Origin: Fusarium oxysporum f. sp. lycopersici 4287
Taxonomy: Eukaryota > Ascomycota > Sordariomycetes > Hypocreales > Nectriaceae
Length of the DNA: 64,000 nucleotides
Direction: 5' to 3'
Assembly (NCBI RefSeq): GCF_000149955.1
Contig: NC_030988.1
Coordinates: 5,570,992-5,634,991, forward strand
Shown here: positions 1-9,542 of the stretch, one piece after another
How the letters are laid out: the number at the start of each line of letters is the position of its first letter
How positions within the stretch are numbered: the first letter of the stretch is position 1
Position numbers and translations under genes: made by a program
Notes under the pieces: model-generated
What the model saw: the letters and a program-made list of their open reading frames with translations, nothing else
Database searches by the model: none
What the model was told of the DNA's origin: nothing

Positions 1-1
1 C

Positions 2-679
2 ATTGAGTTCACGCCTAAGGGTATCAAGACGGAAGGGCATCTTTGGAAACTTGGTAGGATCATAGATCCTGCAAGTTTTCTTCTTCCATTGCCCGAGGCT
101 AAAAACAAACCCTACTCTGTTACCCAGGATGAACAGCGGTGCCTCGCTCACCTTGCAGCTGAACTGAGACGCTTGCATGAGACAACTCTTGCCATGCATA
201 TTGAAAGATTCCTGAGCTATGATCCTACCAGACAGGAAGATAATCTCAAAAAAGAGACTTTTTCTAGGTCATATATGCGCCTTATGGCAAAAGAGCTAGT
301 CAAGGCGATCAAGAAAGGCAAATTGCTTCGATTAGGACGAATTTGGAACTTCCAGGAAAAGCCAAACCCATGCTCTGCTATATTTATCTGGAACGCTGAT
401 GCCAATATCAATAACAAAAGAGGCCGAAAACCAGAGTGGAAGTTTGCATTTACCGCTTCGAGACCTCTGAAACGCGGTTTCCAGCAGCATGGTACCAATG
501 ATCTAGACCACCACGTGTCACTCGAAGTTAAATGGCCATCCTCATGGAATCATTCTCCTAGTGAACTTCCTCAACTTCTTGTCAGAAGCTGGATTGTTGG
601 ATTGTGTTTTTTCTATGATTTCCCAAGGACAAGTGTTATTTTCTCATGGCCTTCCTCATTCAATACAGTCATTCATTGA
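2..679 (+). CDS. HET-domain protein, C-terminal part (5' end outside window)
   Basis: The frame is open from base 2 and ends at the stop at 677-679, so this is the last ~225 residues of a gene that begins to the left. The text matches the conserved tail of one large ascomycete HET family: a block reading GHLWKLGRIID, then FIWNADAN, RPLKRGFQQHGTNDLDHHVS and finally WIVGLCFFYDFPR close to the stop. HET proteins trigger cell death on fusion of incompatible fungal individuals; the N-terminal HET domain itself is not visible here. There are no in-frame stops. The only methionine-like start inside is not needed because the frame continues upstream. Family assignment is by recognition of the sequence pattern; whether the complete gene is intact cannot be seen. 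Confidence 0.72.
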   Translation: MEFTPKGIKTEGHLWKLGRIIDPASFLLPLPEAKNKPYSVTQDEQRCLAHLAAELRRLHETTLAMHIERFLSYDPTRQEDNLKKETFSRSYMRLMAKELVKAIKKGKLLRLGRIWNFQEKPNPCSAIFIWNADANINNKRGRKPEWKFAFTASRPLKRGFQQHGTNDLDHHVSLEVKWPSSWNHSPSELPQLLVRSWIVGLCFFYDFPRTSVIFSWPSSFNTVIH

Positions 680-1609
680 TTGAGTCTCCTATGTTTTAAA
701 TCATCACCAGTTGTGAAAGAAATTCACGCCAATAGCTTCTTGCAGAATAAGTTAAGAGAACGCAGTAGCAGAGAAGAGCTCTGGAACTCTATTAATATGG
801 TAAACTATTACTAATGGTGACCTTAATCATGTCATAATGTTGCCAGTCCATATCTAGTGCGGATTAAGCTCGCCAATTGACCACGTATCTTTGTCAGAGA
901 AGTATTAAGCCTTTTGCTCTAATGCCTTCGCCATCGAGATGGCTAGTTGTATGCCCATGTCTAAGCGTATCTGCCGTAATGTAGATGCAATCCAAGTTCT
1001 CTGATTTTCGTATGTTGTTCTTAGCATACCCGAAATGAACAGCGGCTATAGGAGTAAGTAGCCTCCGGGCGATGGGGGTAACTCTACATGTGCCGCTTTC
1101 TTGGTATGTACTCCGATGCGCTCGAATCCCAAATGGTACGGTACGCTATGACATATTCCATTTACCATGTTAACAAGAACCTTAGCCGATCTGCTTGCTC
1201 TTTTCCTGCCGCCAGGCGTGTCGTATCTCAGAGTTGCAGACAGGATTGCCTCATGCACAAAAAGTCGTACAGTCCTATAGCTGTTCCATAATGTCGCAAT
1301 CCGCAATTCCGGGTACATATTGTACTGAGACTGGAAACTGGCGACTGGAGCATTGGCTGATCCGAGATGTTGGTACGAGTTGAAGGCCTAGCTGCCCGGT
1401 AGGTCTCGCGCCCAGGCCACTAACATTGCATCTATGGGGAGAAGCATGGCGGCTACAGTACAGGGACCTGAAATACGTTTGTGCTTGATCTCAGCCCGGG
1501 CCGCAGCCAGGAGCTCGTTGATCTCCGAGACGCGATTTGACGGCGTATCCTCGACTCTCTGTAAGGGTTGGGCCCAACACGACCACCTGCTGAGAGCATA
1601 TGGTAGGGG
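680..1609. other. No recognisable gene
   Basis: About 930 bases between the HET tail and the TPR fragment. Only short open frames on both strands; none matches a family I know. No long repeat or RNA gene was seen. Confidence 0.5.
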
Positions 1610-2077
1610 CACCTGCAGTTGGTAGAATCGACGCCTCACGTTCATCCAGACCTGGCAGCTAGGCTGAACAACCTTGGAAACAAGCTTGGTCGGCGGTATG
1701 AACGGACGGGAGAGACGAAGGACCTGGAAGAGGCGATCCAGGCAGTAAGACAAGCTGTAGAATCGACGCCTCACGACCATCCAGACCGGGAAGGCAGGCT
1801 GAATAACCTTGGAATCAAGCTTGAGAGCCGGTATAGACGGACGGGGCAGATAAAGGAACTGGAAGAGGCCTCAACCGATCTCCTCGAGGCTTGGTCCTGT
1901 TTGAATGCGATGCCATTCCATCGTCTCATGGCTACTGCTACGTGCCTGAAATTACTCGCTATACAGAACAGAGTTGACGAAGGCATCGATCTTGGAAGAA
2001 GGATACTCGATGTCCTTCCTTCAGTCCATACCCGAGCTCTCGATCGCAATGATCAGCAGTTCGTCGTGTCGACATGA
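1610..2077 (+). pseudogene. TPR fragment of a CHAT-type TPR protein
   Basis: The frame contains two near-identical repeat units with the wording of fungal TPR arrays: RLNNLGNKLGRRYERTG, DLEEAIQAVRQAVESTPH, then RLNNLGIKLESRYRRTG. They are followed by the usual linker (AMPFHRLMATATCLKLL, RILDVLPSVHTRAL, QQFVVST), where family members continue into more helices and a C-terminal CHAT peptidase-like domain. Here a TGA follows directly after FVVST and the following sequence is unrelated. There is no ATG: the frame opens in unrelated sequence at about 1619 with TTG. The unit starting GTAGAATCGACGCC recurs at about 1621 and 1756, a period of ~135 bases. This is best read as a fragment truncated at both ends. 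CHAT-TPR proteins are thought to act in fungal programmed cell death and allorecognition. Confidence 0.65.
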
Positions 2078-2373
2078 CAAGGCCACTTTCTTAACACTTG
2101 TATGCCAAGAAAGTGTGATGACAAAGGAAGGTTGGAAAGTATAGCCTGTAAATAGGGTTATGACAATAGGGTAGCTAAGCTCCAACATCACGTGACATAC
2201 AGGCTAGGACCGATAAAAACTGCCGTAAGGTGCTCACGGTCCTGACGCGTACCTTCCCATCGCAATCACCCTCAGACAAAGCCTGCACCCCCGATACTCC
2301 AAAAAGCGTATAACACAGATAACCCTCGCGTGACCAATTATATTGCCAAGCTCTACTCTACAGCAACAGTCAA

Positions 2374-4038
2374 ATGTCTACTCGTCGTAATCAATCGGAC
2401 AATCTACGCCGGGAGATTGAAGAGTTAAAAAAAGGGCAGACAGAATTAACAGAGGAGCAGCAAGAGTTTAACAGAGAGCAGCAAAAGATGATTGCATTTA
2501 TTAGACGTTTCCAGGAAGAGAGTACACAGACAGTCAATTGCGAATCTCGTCAACAGGAACAGCCCGACCCTGACGACCAGAGGAATAGTCATCTGCCCTC
2601 CAAGAGGCGGTCAGACTATCAACAGCAGGGTCTGGGGGCTGTATCCCTACCTCCAAAGCGAAAGCGAACTCTCCCTCCCAGCCTCAAGGGCAATAACATC
2701 ACAGACCAGCCTCCCGGTAATAATATTCAGAGACACTGGCCACTATTTGGGCACCCAGATAGTAGTACCAGCGCCAGCGCGATCAATAAGCGACAGGCTA
2801 TACTTGATCATCTTGACGATCAGGCAACCTTCAAAAAGGGAGATGAGGATTACAAAATTCACATGAAGCTACGATGCAAGGTAGGCACTGAGCTTCAAAA
2901 ATGGGCTGTCGTTGGCTGTCAGCTCTGTTACGTTCTCAACAACTACAGCTTAGATCACAATCTCGAAAGCTGCACCGCTGCAGGTTCCGAGGCAGCGCAG
3001 AGGATCCTAAGCTGGCTAAAAACATTACGTCTTGAGCGATACGCAGGGAACGAAAACCAGTGCAGCCTCTGCACCGAGACCGACCAGATATGCGAAGATA
3101 TGGGTATAATGATTCGCAGGTTTAATGCCAGGACCAAGGAAGAGAAGAATCGCTGGACCGAGAAGTATTTGTCAGCAACGGGCCTGGATGGATTTTGCGA
3201 GAATAAGCCAGCTATACGAAGGACCATCGCCGCCCTCAGCGCAGTTGACGACCAAGTTCTCGGCAAAGCGTTAACCAGCTTCGTATCCAAGAGATATAAC
3301 ACAGATCTCACCAAGAAAGGTCAAGCGACTAAGTGGTTCGAAGAGAAGGTTCCCCTCGAAGAGACTTGGGTGCCGCAGCTCCTTGCAGCCTTCGACCTGC
3401 TTGTGCGAGCGTTTGAGTTCCTTAGTGCCGGTGGAGACGACGATAGTCGCGACTCCAGGCCTAGTAGACTCCCCAGAGCCCCTACCCTTCAGATGTGTTG
3501 GGATGATGGCCAAGAGGTTCGCGAGTGGAAGGTCGTGATGGACTGGTGGATGGGTAAATGCAGCTTTTGTGCAGGACGAGGCGTGCAAGGGCCACAGATC
3601 GAGCATACCCTACGCAAGTGCCCACACGGTGGGAAGCGAGTTCTCCGCTCCGAGCTAGCAGAGGCAATCCACGAGGAAGGCTTCAGGGCTCGCGGAGGCT
3701 GCCGGAGATGTGCTATGCCTCGGGAAGTCTGTGAGGCATGGGAACAGGACGGATCCGGGGAGTGGCGTTTCAATCAAGCCGTTAGTTGCCAGTATGGAAG
3801 CCAAGCTTACGATACTGCCATTGGCTTCTTCTTGTGCACAGATCCTCGTTACTGTATGGAGCTTAGGGAGAATATGTCAGAGGAGGGTTCAGAGCATGAT
3901 GACGAGGAGCAGGTAGCTATATGGTTAGGAAAGAAGATAACTGTAACAGGTATAGAGGCCTGTCAGATGACAAGGCAGTTAAGAGTGTGGTCACAAATGG
4001 TTTGGGAAAGTGCAGGAATAAGGAGGATGGGAAACTAG
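2374..4038 (+). CDS. Orphan cysteine-rich protein resembling the tail of helicase-type telomere-linked elements
   Basis: 554 residues from an ATG in good context (caaATGTC). The first ~45 residues are Glu/Gln/Lys-rich and likely form a coiled coil (LRREIEELKKGQTELTEEQQ). A basic, low-complexity linker follows to ~residue 125. The remaining part carries regularly spaced Cys/His clusters: CQLCYVLNN...H...C near 182, CSLCTETDQIC near 231, CSFCAGRG...H...CPHGG near 395, and CRRCAMPREVC...WEQDG...SCQYG near 440. These look like zinc-binding knuckles. The last block resembles the cysteine-rich region that follows the RecQ-like helicase core in fungal telomere-linked helicase elements, but no helicase motif is present here or beside it. 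It could be a free-standing gene or a piece of such an element. No in-frame stops. Function unknown. Confidence 0.6.
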   Translation: MSTRRNQSDNLRREIEELKKGQTELTEEQQEFNREQQKMIAFIRRFQEESTQTVNCESRQQEQPDPDDQRNSHLPSKRRSDYQQQGLGAVSLPPKRKRTLPPSLKGNNITDQPPGNNIQRHWPLFGHPDSSTSASAINKRQAILDHLDDQATFKKGDEDYKIHMKLRCKVGTELQKWAVVGCQLCYVLNNYSLDHNLESCTAAGSEAAQRILSWLKTLRLERYAGNENQCSLCTETDQICEDMGIMIRRFNARTKEEKNRWTEKYLSATGLDGFCENKPAIRRTIAALSAVDDQVLGKALTSFVSKRYNTDLTKKGQATKWFEEKVPLEETWVPQLLAAFDLLVRAFEFLSAGGDDDSRDSRPSRLPRAPTLQMCWDDGQEVREWKVVMDWWMGKCSFCAGRGVQGPQIEHTLRKCPHGGKRVLRSELAEAIHEEGFRARGGCRRCAMPREVCEAWEQDGSGEWRFNQAVSCQYGSQAYDTAIGFFLCTDPRYCMELRENMSEEGSEHDDEEQVAIWLGKKITVTGIEACQMTRQLRVWSQMVWESAGIRRMGN

Positions 4039-4088
4039 CGAGATATAAGTTTAATAGAAATAAGGATAGAGTGTAACGTGCATGATAA

Positions 4089-4117
4089 GCGAGTGTCGCA
4101 GACAAGCGAGTGTCGCA
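4089..4117 (+). repeat. Direct repeat GCGAGTGTCGCA at the 5' end of the pogo relic
   Basis: Two copies of GCGAGTGTCGCA, at 4089-4100 and 4106-4117, separated by GACAA, lie 57 bases before the transposase ATG. Short repeats inside the terminal inverted repeat and leader are common in Fot1/pogo elements; no matching right end was found because the element is truncated. Confidence 0.45.
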
Positions 4118-4173
4118 AAAATGCCTCACCCTACATCATCACTATCCGATCAGATAATTCTCAACCACTAGGC

Positions 4174-4782
4174 ATGTCAGAGCCTAATAACGAAGGTAGA
4201 ATCCTTCTTGCACTTAAAGCCCTTCAAAATAACCCAAAATTAAGTGCCCGGCGCGCCGCAGAAATGTATCACGTTCATTCCCGTACTTTATAACGCCGCC
4301 GACGCGGCGTTCAATCACGACGCGATATTGTCCCGAACTCTCGGAAACTCTCTGATCTAGCAGAAGAGACCTTAGTTCAGTTTATTCTCAAGCTAGATTC
4401 GCAACCGTTTCCCCCACGAGTGTCTTTTGTTGAAGCAATGGCCAATTGTCTCCTCGCTGACCGCGATGCATCACCCGTCGGCACGCGCTGGGCTAATAAT
4501 TTCATCAAGCGACAACCAGAGCTCAAGACGCGTTTCTTTCGGAGATATGACTACCAGAGAGCTAAATGTGAAGATCCAACTATTATTCGCAATTGGTTTA
4601 GGCTTGTAGAGAACACAATTGCGAAATATGGTATCCAATCACATGATATTTGGAATTTTGATGAGACTGGCTTTATGATGGGTATGGTTTCAAGCGGAAT
4701 GGTCGTCACAGGTTCAGAAAAGCTTGGAAGACCAAAATTAGTGCAGCCTGGAAACCGTGAATGGATTACCGTATTCTGGTGA
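4174..4782 (+). pseudogene. Fot1/pogo-type transposase, truncated and with a nonsense codon
   Basis: The ATG at 4174 opens a frame reading NEGRILLALKALQNNPKLSA, the start of the Fot1/Pot2 group of pogo transposases with its helix-turn-helix DNA-binding region. A TAA at 4291-4293 interrupts it after HSRTL, and the same frame then continues through RRRRGVQSRRDI, the CENP-B-like second helix-turn-helix (WANNFIKRQPELKTRF) and the first DDE residue in WNFDETGFMMGM. The frame ends at 4780-4782 after GNREWITVFW, well before the second and third catalytic acids, and sequence downstream is not transposase. The TAA is one transition away from CAA, the kind of change RIP makes. This copy cannot encode an active transposase. 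Confidence 0.85.
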
Positions 4783-5288
4783 ATGAGCCTTGAAAACAGG
4801 GCGATCGTCTTCGCAGGAATCTCAAGCGATATGATTGGTGGTGGCTCCGCCCTTGACAAGGATCATCCATGGTCACAAGCAAAGGAAATGTGCCTTGCGG
4901 TACTGGGCTTTGGCTCGAGTGCTTGGGATTTCTTCCAATATTCATTTGTCCTTCCTATCTATTGGCTTGCCAAGGCGTCATGCCTGAGGCATGAACACTG
5001 CAGCTGAAAACTACCTCGCCATTTCACGCATCTTAACCCTTGACTTCTTTCTTCTTCCTTTCAATCACCTTAAATGCCCCTGTTTATCCTGGGCTAATGT
5101 TAGGCTGTCCAATTCATACACCTCATGTCATTCATTCCTCAATTATCCTCTCTGCTAATCCTTTTACCCCACAACACTACTGCTTGTGCCTGAAATTCGA
5201 TCCACAGGCGCGCCCACGATACCCCACAATCTACCCCGCTTTTGGTTCCTTGACTAAGCTACCTTGTAGCACCCTCCGATCGTCGACA
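4783..5288. other. Intergenic, upstream region of the NLR gene
   Basis: About 500 bases with no recognised gene. A 74-codon frame at 4783-5007 matches nothing known to me. The last 250 bases are pyrimidine-rich and probably hold the promoter and leader of the gene starting at 5289. No clear TATA element was found. Confidence 0.45.
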
Positions 5289-8242
5289 ATGGCCCAGCCT
5301 GGCCTCCATGTCATCTATGACAGCGCATCCAGTGATCCTCCCCACGTGGCGGAGTTAGAGTATATGCTACAGTCCCCGTAGCCGTGCAAAGCTAACAGAT
5401 TGTGCCGCTAGTATTGTTGCTGTCCATGGCCTCAACTTCAAGAACAGTGATGATCACGCCCGGAAGACATGGACGATGGGTGACAAGCTCTGGCTGAAAG
5501 ACTTCCTCCCAAACGCCCTTCTAAAACCCGCTCGAGTGATGCTCTTCGAATACAACTCAAGCCCTGCCATTGGTGCAACGGCTATCAAACTAGCTGACCA
5601 CGCGAACAACTTGCTGCAGTGGCTCAAACTGAAGCGGAAGGTACTGTATACCTCAAGCGACAAGCCCATATTTGATTAGAGTCCCATTCTGATCGATACA
5701 GAGTGACCCACAAAGGCCTCTTGTGTTTATAGGTCATAGCTTAGGTGGATTGGTTGTCAAAGAGGTGAGTGCTTGCATGCATCAACAATTTTACATGTTA
5801 ATGCCCTACAGGCACTCGTCGCAGCCACATTAGATGTTACATACAAATCTATCGTGGAGGCGACCCGTCTTCTCGTTTTCTTTGCTACGCCACACCAGGG
5901 CGGGAATTATGCTAGTCTGGGTGACATCGTGGCCAAAATAGTCAGAACAGGCGTATCCAAGCCAAAGAATGACCTCCTTGATGCCTTAAAGGAAAACTCG
6001 GACCAAGCGACGCAACGATTCGAACAAGCTCGCCATTTGCCCGAGAGATGTCTTGTCGTCAGCTTCTACGAGGGAGACTCCTATGGCAAGATGGGTCTTG
6101 TGTGTCAACCGAATGAACCCAACAAAAGCCATCCTGCTAACTTCCGATAGATTGTCGACAAGAAATCTGCTACATTGAATCTCCCGGGTACGCGTGAGAA
6201 ACAGATAGCCATGCACACTGATCATAGCACTATTTGCAAATTTGAGTCTGCCGACAGCCCCGCATGCGAATTGGTTTTAGGTACCATTGCTGATGAGGTC
6301 GACCGCGCTCTGACGATGGATAGGTCTGGTTAGTCTTGGCTTTTTTGTAGTTTCAATCATATGCTCCATTATGTTCTAGTCACGAAGACTGACTGACTCC
6401 CCTCTAGCCCCTCACCCAGTGCCGAGCTATCCTCTGAGCTCAATGACACCAGTAAAGACATTCGTTCAGCGACCAGCTCTTCGTGACAGCATCCGAAATC
6501 AGCTCGTGAGACCCTTCGAGTCTGATAGGCAAGGCGAGGTAAAGAGGGTGGGAGTATGGGGCATGGGCGGAGCGGGAAAGTCACAGCTAGCTCTCAGCTA
6601 CCTGCAGCGTTATCGAACCGAGTACGATGCCACATTCTGGATTCAGGCAGACCAGACGGCCTCTATCGACCGAGACTTTTTGGCCATCTACCGACAGCTA
6701 GCAGAGACTACGTCTTCACTATCCGATCTGAACCCCGAAGATGTGAAGCGTGAAGTACTCGGCTGGTTTTCTAGAGCATCTGGAAAGTATCTTGTCATCT
6801 TTGACGGTGCCGATTCTTTGCACCAAACAGACAAAGGTTTTGTGACGTTGTCTGAATACTGTCCAGGATCTCCCAACATACACTTTATTATCACGAGTCG
6901 ATCATCCATCGCAAAATCTATGTCGACGTTCGAAGGAGTTTCTGTTGGGGAGCTTGAAGAGTCGCAGAGTGTTGAACTCTTCCTAACATGCGCAGAGATA
7001 CAATCAGCGCGAGAAAATGTAGTGGCTGAAGCCAAACTCATCGTGCATGAGCTGGGTTACCTTGCCTTGGCAGTCAGCATGGCGGGAAAGTATGTGTCAC
7101 AGACACCGCGGTTATCATCAAATTTGTCTGCATATCTGGATGAATTTCGTCACCGTCGACGGGATCTGCTCTCAGAAACACCCGATGAACTTGTTGCAAG
7201 GTATCACCACAGCGTCATGACAGTGTGGGAGACGTCTTACTCTGCGGTATCCGAGCACCTTCCTGAAGCATGCCGACTTCTAATGTTGTTGTGTTTTATT
7301 CATTATGATGACATCTTCCTCGAGCTGTTCGGCCTAGGCATTGACTCAGGCTCAACAGCACTCGCATCATGGTCATCAATTTTAGGACATGAAAAAAGGA
7401 TGGACTTGCATCACTTGGAGGAATGCTTTCGGGTTCTGGAGAAATACTCACTCTGCCAGTACAAGATGACGCAAACCTCATACTCGCTTCATCGCCTTGT
7501 TCACGCCTGGGGCTACGATCGATTACAAGGCGACGGAGACGAAGTGAAACGCTTTTGGTACGCAGCATCACAGCTCCTGGACGATTACCTAAAGACTATT
7601 AGTGACCGCCAGGGTGGGCCTGTGTCAAAGCTGCGGGTTGTGCCACATTTGACAGATAATATCTACAGCTTTAAGAAATTCTCATCAGTCATTGACTGGA
7701 ATGAAATCGATTGGCTTGGAACTGTAGAAAGATTTGGCTTTTTTCTTGCGAAGATTGGGCGCTGGAATGACGCAGAATTACCACAGAGGGAGGTGTTTGG
7801 GAAGAGGCAGCGGATACTTGGCGATAACCATCTACATACAGTCACAGCAATGGGCAACCTTGCGAATACGCTAAGGGACCAAGGCAAACTGGATGAAGCA
7901 GCATTGATGAGGAGAGAGGTGCTGGAGAAGATGCAGCGGATACTTGGCGATCGGCATCCACAAACAGTCGCAGCATTGAGTAACCTTGCAAATACGCTAA
8001 GCGACCAAGGCAAACTGGATGAAGCAGCATTAATGAGGAGAGAGGTGCTGGAGAAGATGCAGCGGATACTTGGCGATGAGCATTCCGATACAACTCGGGC
8101 GGCAGAACATCTGCGTCCTATTCCATCCGCCTTTAGGGCAGGCCAATTGGATACTTCGACAACCGAGAAACAGCCGTTTCTCAAGAGAGTAACTGGGAAG
8201 TTGCGACAGGTTCAAGACTCATTTCGACCCCGCCAAAATTAA
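5289..8242 (+). CDS. NLR-like protein: alpha/beta hydrolase (SesB type), NB-ARC, TPR
   Basis: Six exons join into 888 codons (887 residues) with no stops: 5289-5359, 5412-5640, 5702-5764, 5812-6099, 6151-6328, 6408-8242. The five introns are 47-79 bases with GT...AG ends; introns 1 and 4 carry GCTAAC branch sites. Residues 25-32 IVAVHGLN and 111-116 GHSLGG (nucleophile S113), followed by FFATPHQGG and HTDHS, mark a SesB/DUF676-like lipase effector domain. Residues 328-335 GMGGAGKS form the P-loop and ~405-412 LVIFDGAD the Walker B of an NB-ARC ATPase. The C-terminus (~727-840) has kinesin-light-chain-type TPRs of 42 residues. This is the architecture of fungal NOD-like receptors that couple ligand sensing by repeats to a death-inducing effector. 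Ligand unknown. The gene looks functional, unlike the transposon relic just upstream. Confidence 0.9.
7853..8104 (+). repeat. Tandem 126-bp TPR-coding repeat
   Basis: Two adjacent 126-bp units (7853-7978 and 7979-8104) encode successive 42-residue TPRs. From ACCTTGC to GGCGAT they differ at only a few bases, including synonymous positions, so the similarity is at DNA level and not only protein level. Such near-identity is typical of NLR repeats that change copy number by recombination. Confidence 0.8.
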
Positions 8243-9334
8243 TCATTGAATCAAAATATCTTCCTAGAAATAGCTCTCAATGTACAGATACACCTCTTAC
8301 TTTTGTCCACAGGCTCCTGAGGACTGCTGAAGATGAGGCGCGAATACGACCCGAGATGGTACCATCCCGGCCCTGAAATTTACCAGAATGTGGTTGACGA
8401 CCCTCAATATGGCCCGATTAAGCCAGAGTCCTAGCACGCACCTACCGAACAACGCTGTAAAGCTTTCGAAGAGAGTCGATGTTGCGCTGTCAGGCAATCT
8501 CACTTGATAATTATATGACAGCTTGTTATAGAGAGAAGTCCGCGTGCTGGCACAGCTCAGGATAGGCATGTCGAGATTGAATAGATACCTCTTTCGGATC
8601 ACAGTAGCATCATCACAGCAATGCGTATATGGACAAGCGATAAAGACAGTCGAGCGTTTTCTTTTCCAATGCAACTAGCCACAAGTCGACTTGAGAATAG
8701 GCGAGGTTGAAGACAGTTTGCACAACGTCATTCACTTTCTTCTACTCACTACCTCACCCTTGTGTTAAATATTTCCCGCCATAGACAGAAGTGCGGTAGA
8801 TAGGACTCTGAACACTTAAAGAATATCCTTCAAGTTGGCTTGCTACTAATACAAACCCAACGACCCTGCGGAGAGATGGAAAACGAAAAGGCAGAGACAG
8901 AATGTAAATGCTGCATGGGCTTTGGGCGACACAGTGAAACATTTTGTGTGTGTCTATGTGTAGACATCTAATGCAAGGGCGGCGACGAACGACGGAATAC
9001 TGGCGGTATGATGGTCGCAGCGTCCTCGACGCTTAATGGGTTGGTGTCTGATCCGCATGCACGCCAGCGGAGGGGATTAGCCCAGGAACCGCTTCGCTAA
9101 ATCAGGGGAATGGCCATTACCGAGCAAACCAGTAAATGAAATGCCAGACATTCAGGTTTAGCCTCTGGCGGATGGGGTAGTGCCCTCCGCAGGACATGCT
9201 AAATTTATCTACGGATGATCCCCTTCTATACAGAATATTCGGAGCACAGTATCGTCAGTTATTGCTATGTACACCCCCTAGCATGGTCTGTGCACTGAAA
9301 GTGGAAGAGAGTTTGCACGGGGCGGCTAATAGGC
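8243..9334. other. No recognisable gene
   Basis: About 1.1 kb downstream of the NLR gene. Open frames on either strand are short (up to 125 codons) and match nothing known to me. The right part is probably the flank of the MULE element. Confidence 0.45.
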
Positions 9335-9375
9335 GGACGGGTACCCGTCCTTCTAAAACTGGACGGGTCCCGTCC
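9335..9375. repeat. Pair of GC-rich palindromes, left flank of the MULE
   Basis: GGACGGGTACCCGTCC at 9335-9350 is a perfect 16-bp palindrome and GGACGGGTCCCGTCC at 9361-9375 is the same motif with a one-base centre. They lie ~170 bases beyond the transposase stop. Similar ACGGG...CCCGT palindromes occur on the other side of the gene. Confidence 0.7.
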
Positions 9376-9542
9376 GAGTTACCATATCTGGTATAGCTTA
9401 CTCCGCTATCGGATTGGAACTATTTCGAGTGGTTTTACTTGAAGTCCATCAACCGCTAATTTTACTCAAAGCAAATCGCTGACTTTAACTTGTATAGTCT
9501 TGATTTATCCGAGCTATAAGTTCATTATAAACTCTACTAAAG

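Noticed and set aside
1388..1780. 130-codon minus-strand frame overlapping the TPR fragment
   Set aside because: Its first half is the antisense of the TPR repeats and the rest matches no family.
4783..5007. 74-codon frame after the pogo relic considered as transposase continuation
   Set aside because: The text does not match the DDE region that should follow; the element is truncated here.
7663..8184. 173-codon minus-strand frame with internal repeats
   Set aside because: Antisense shadow of the TPR repeats of the NLR gene.
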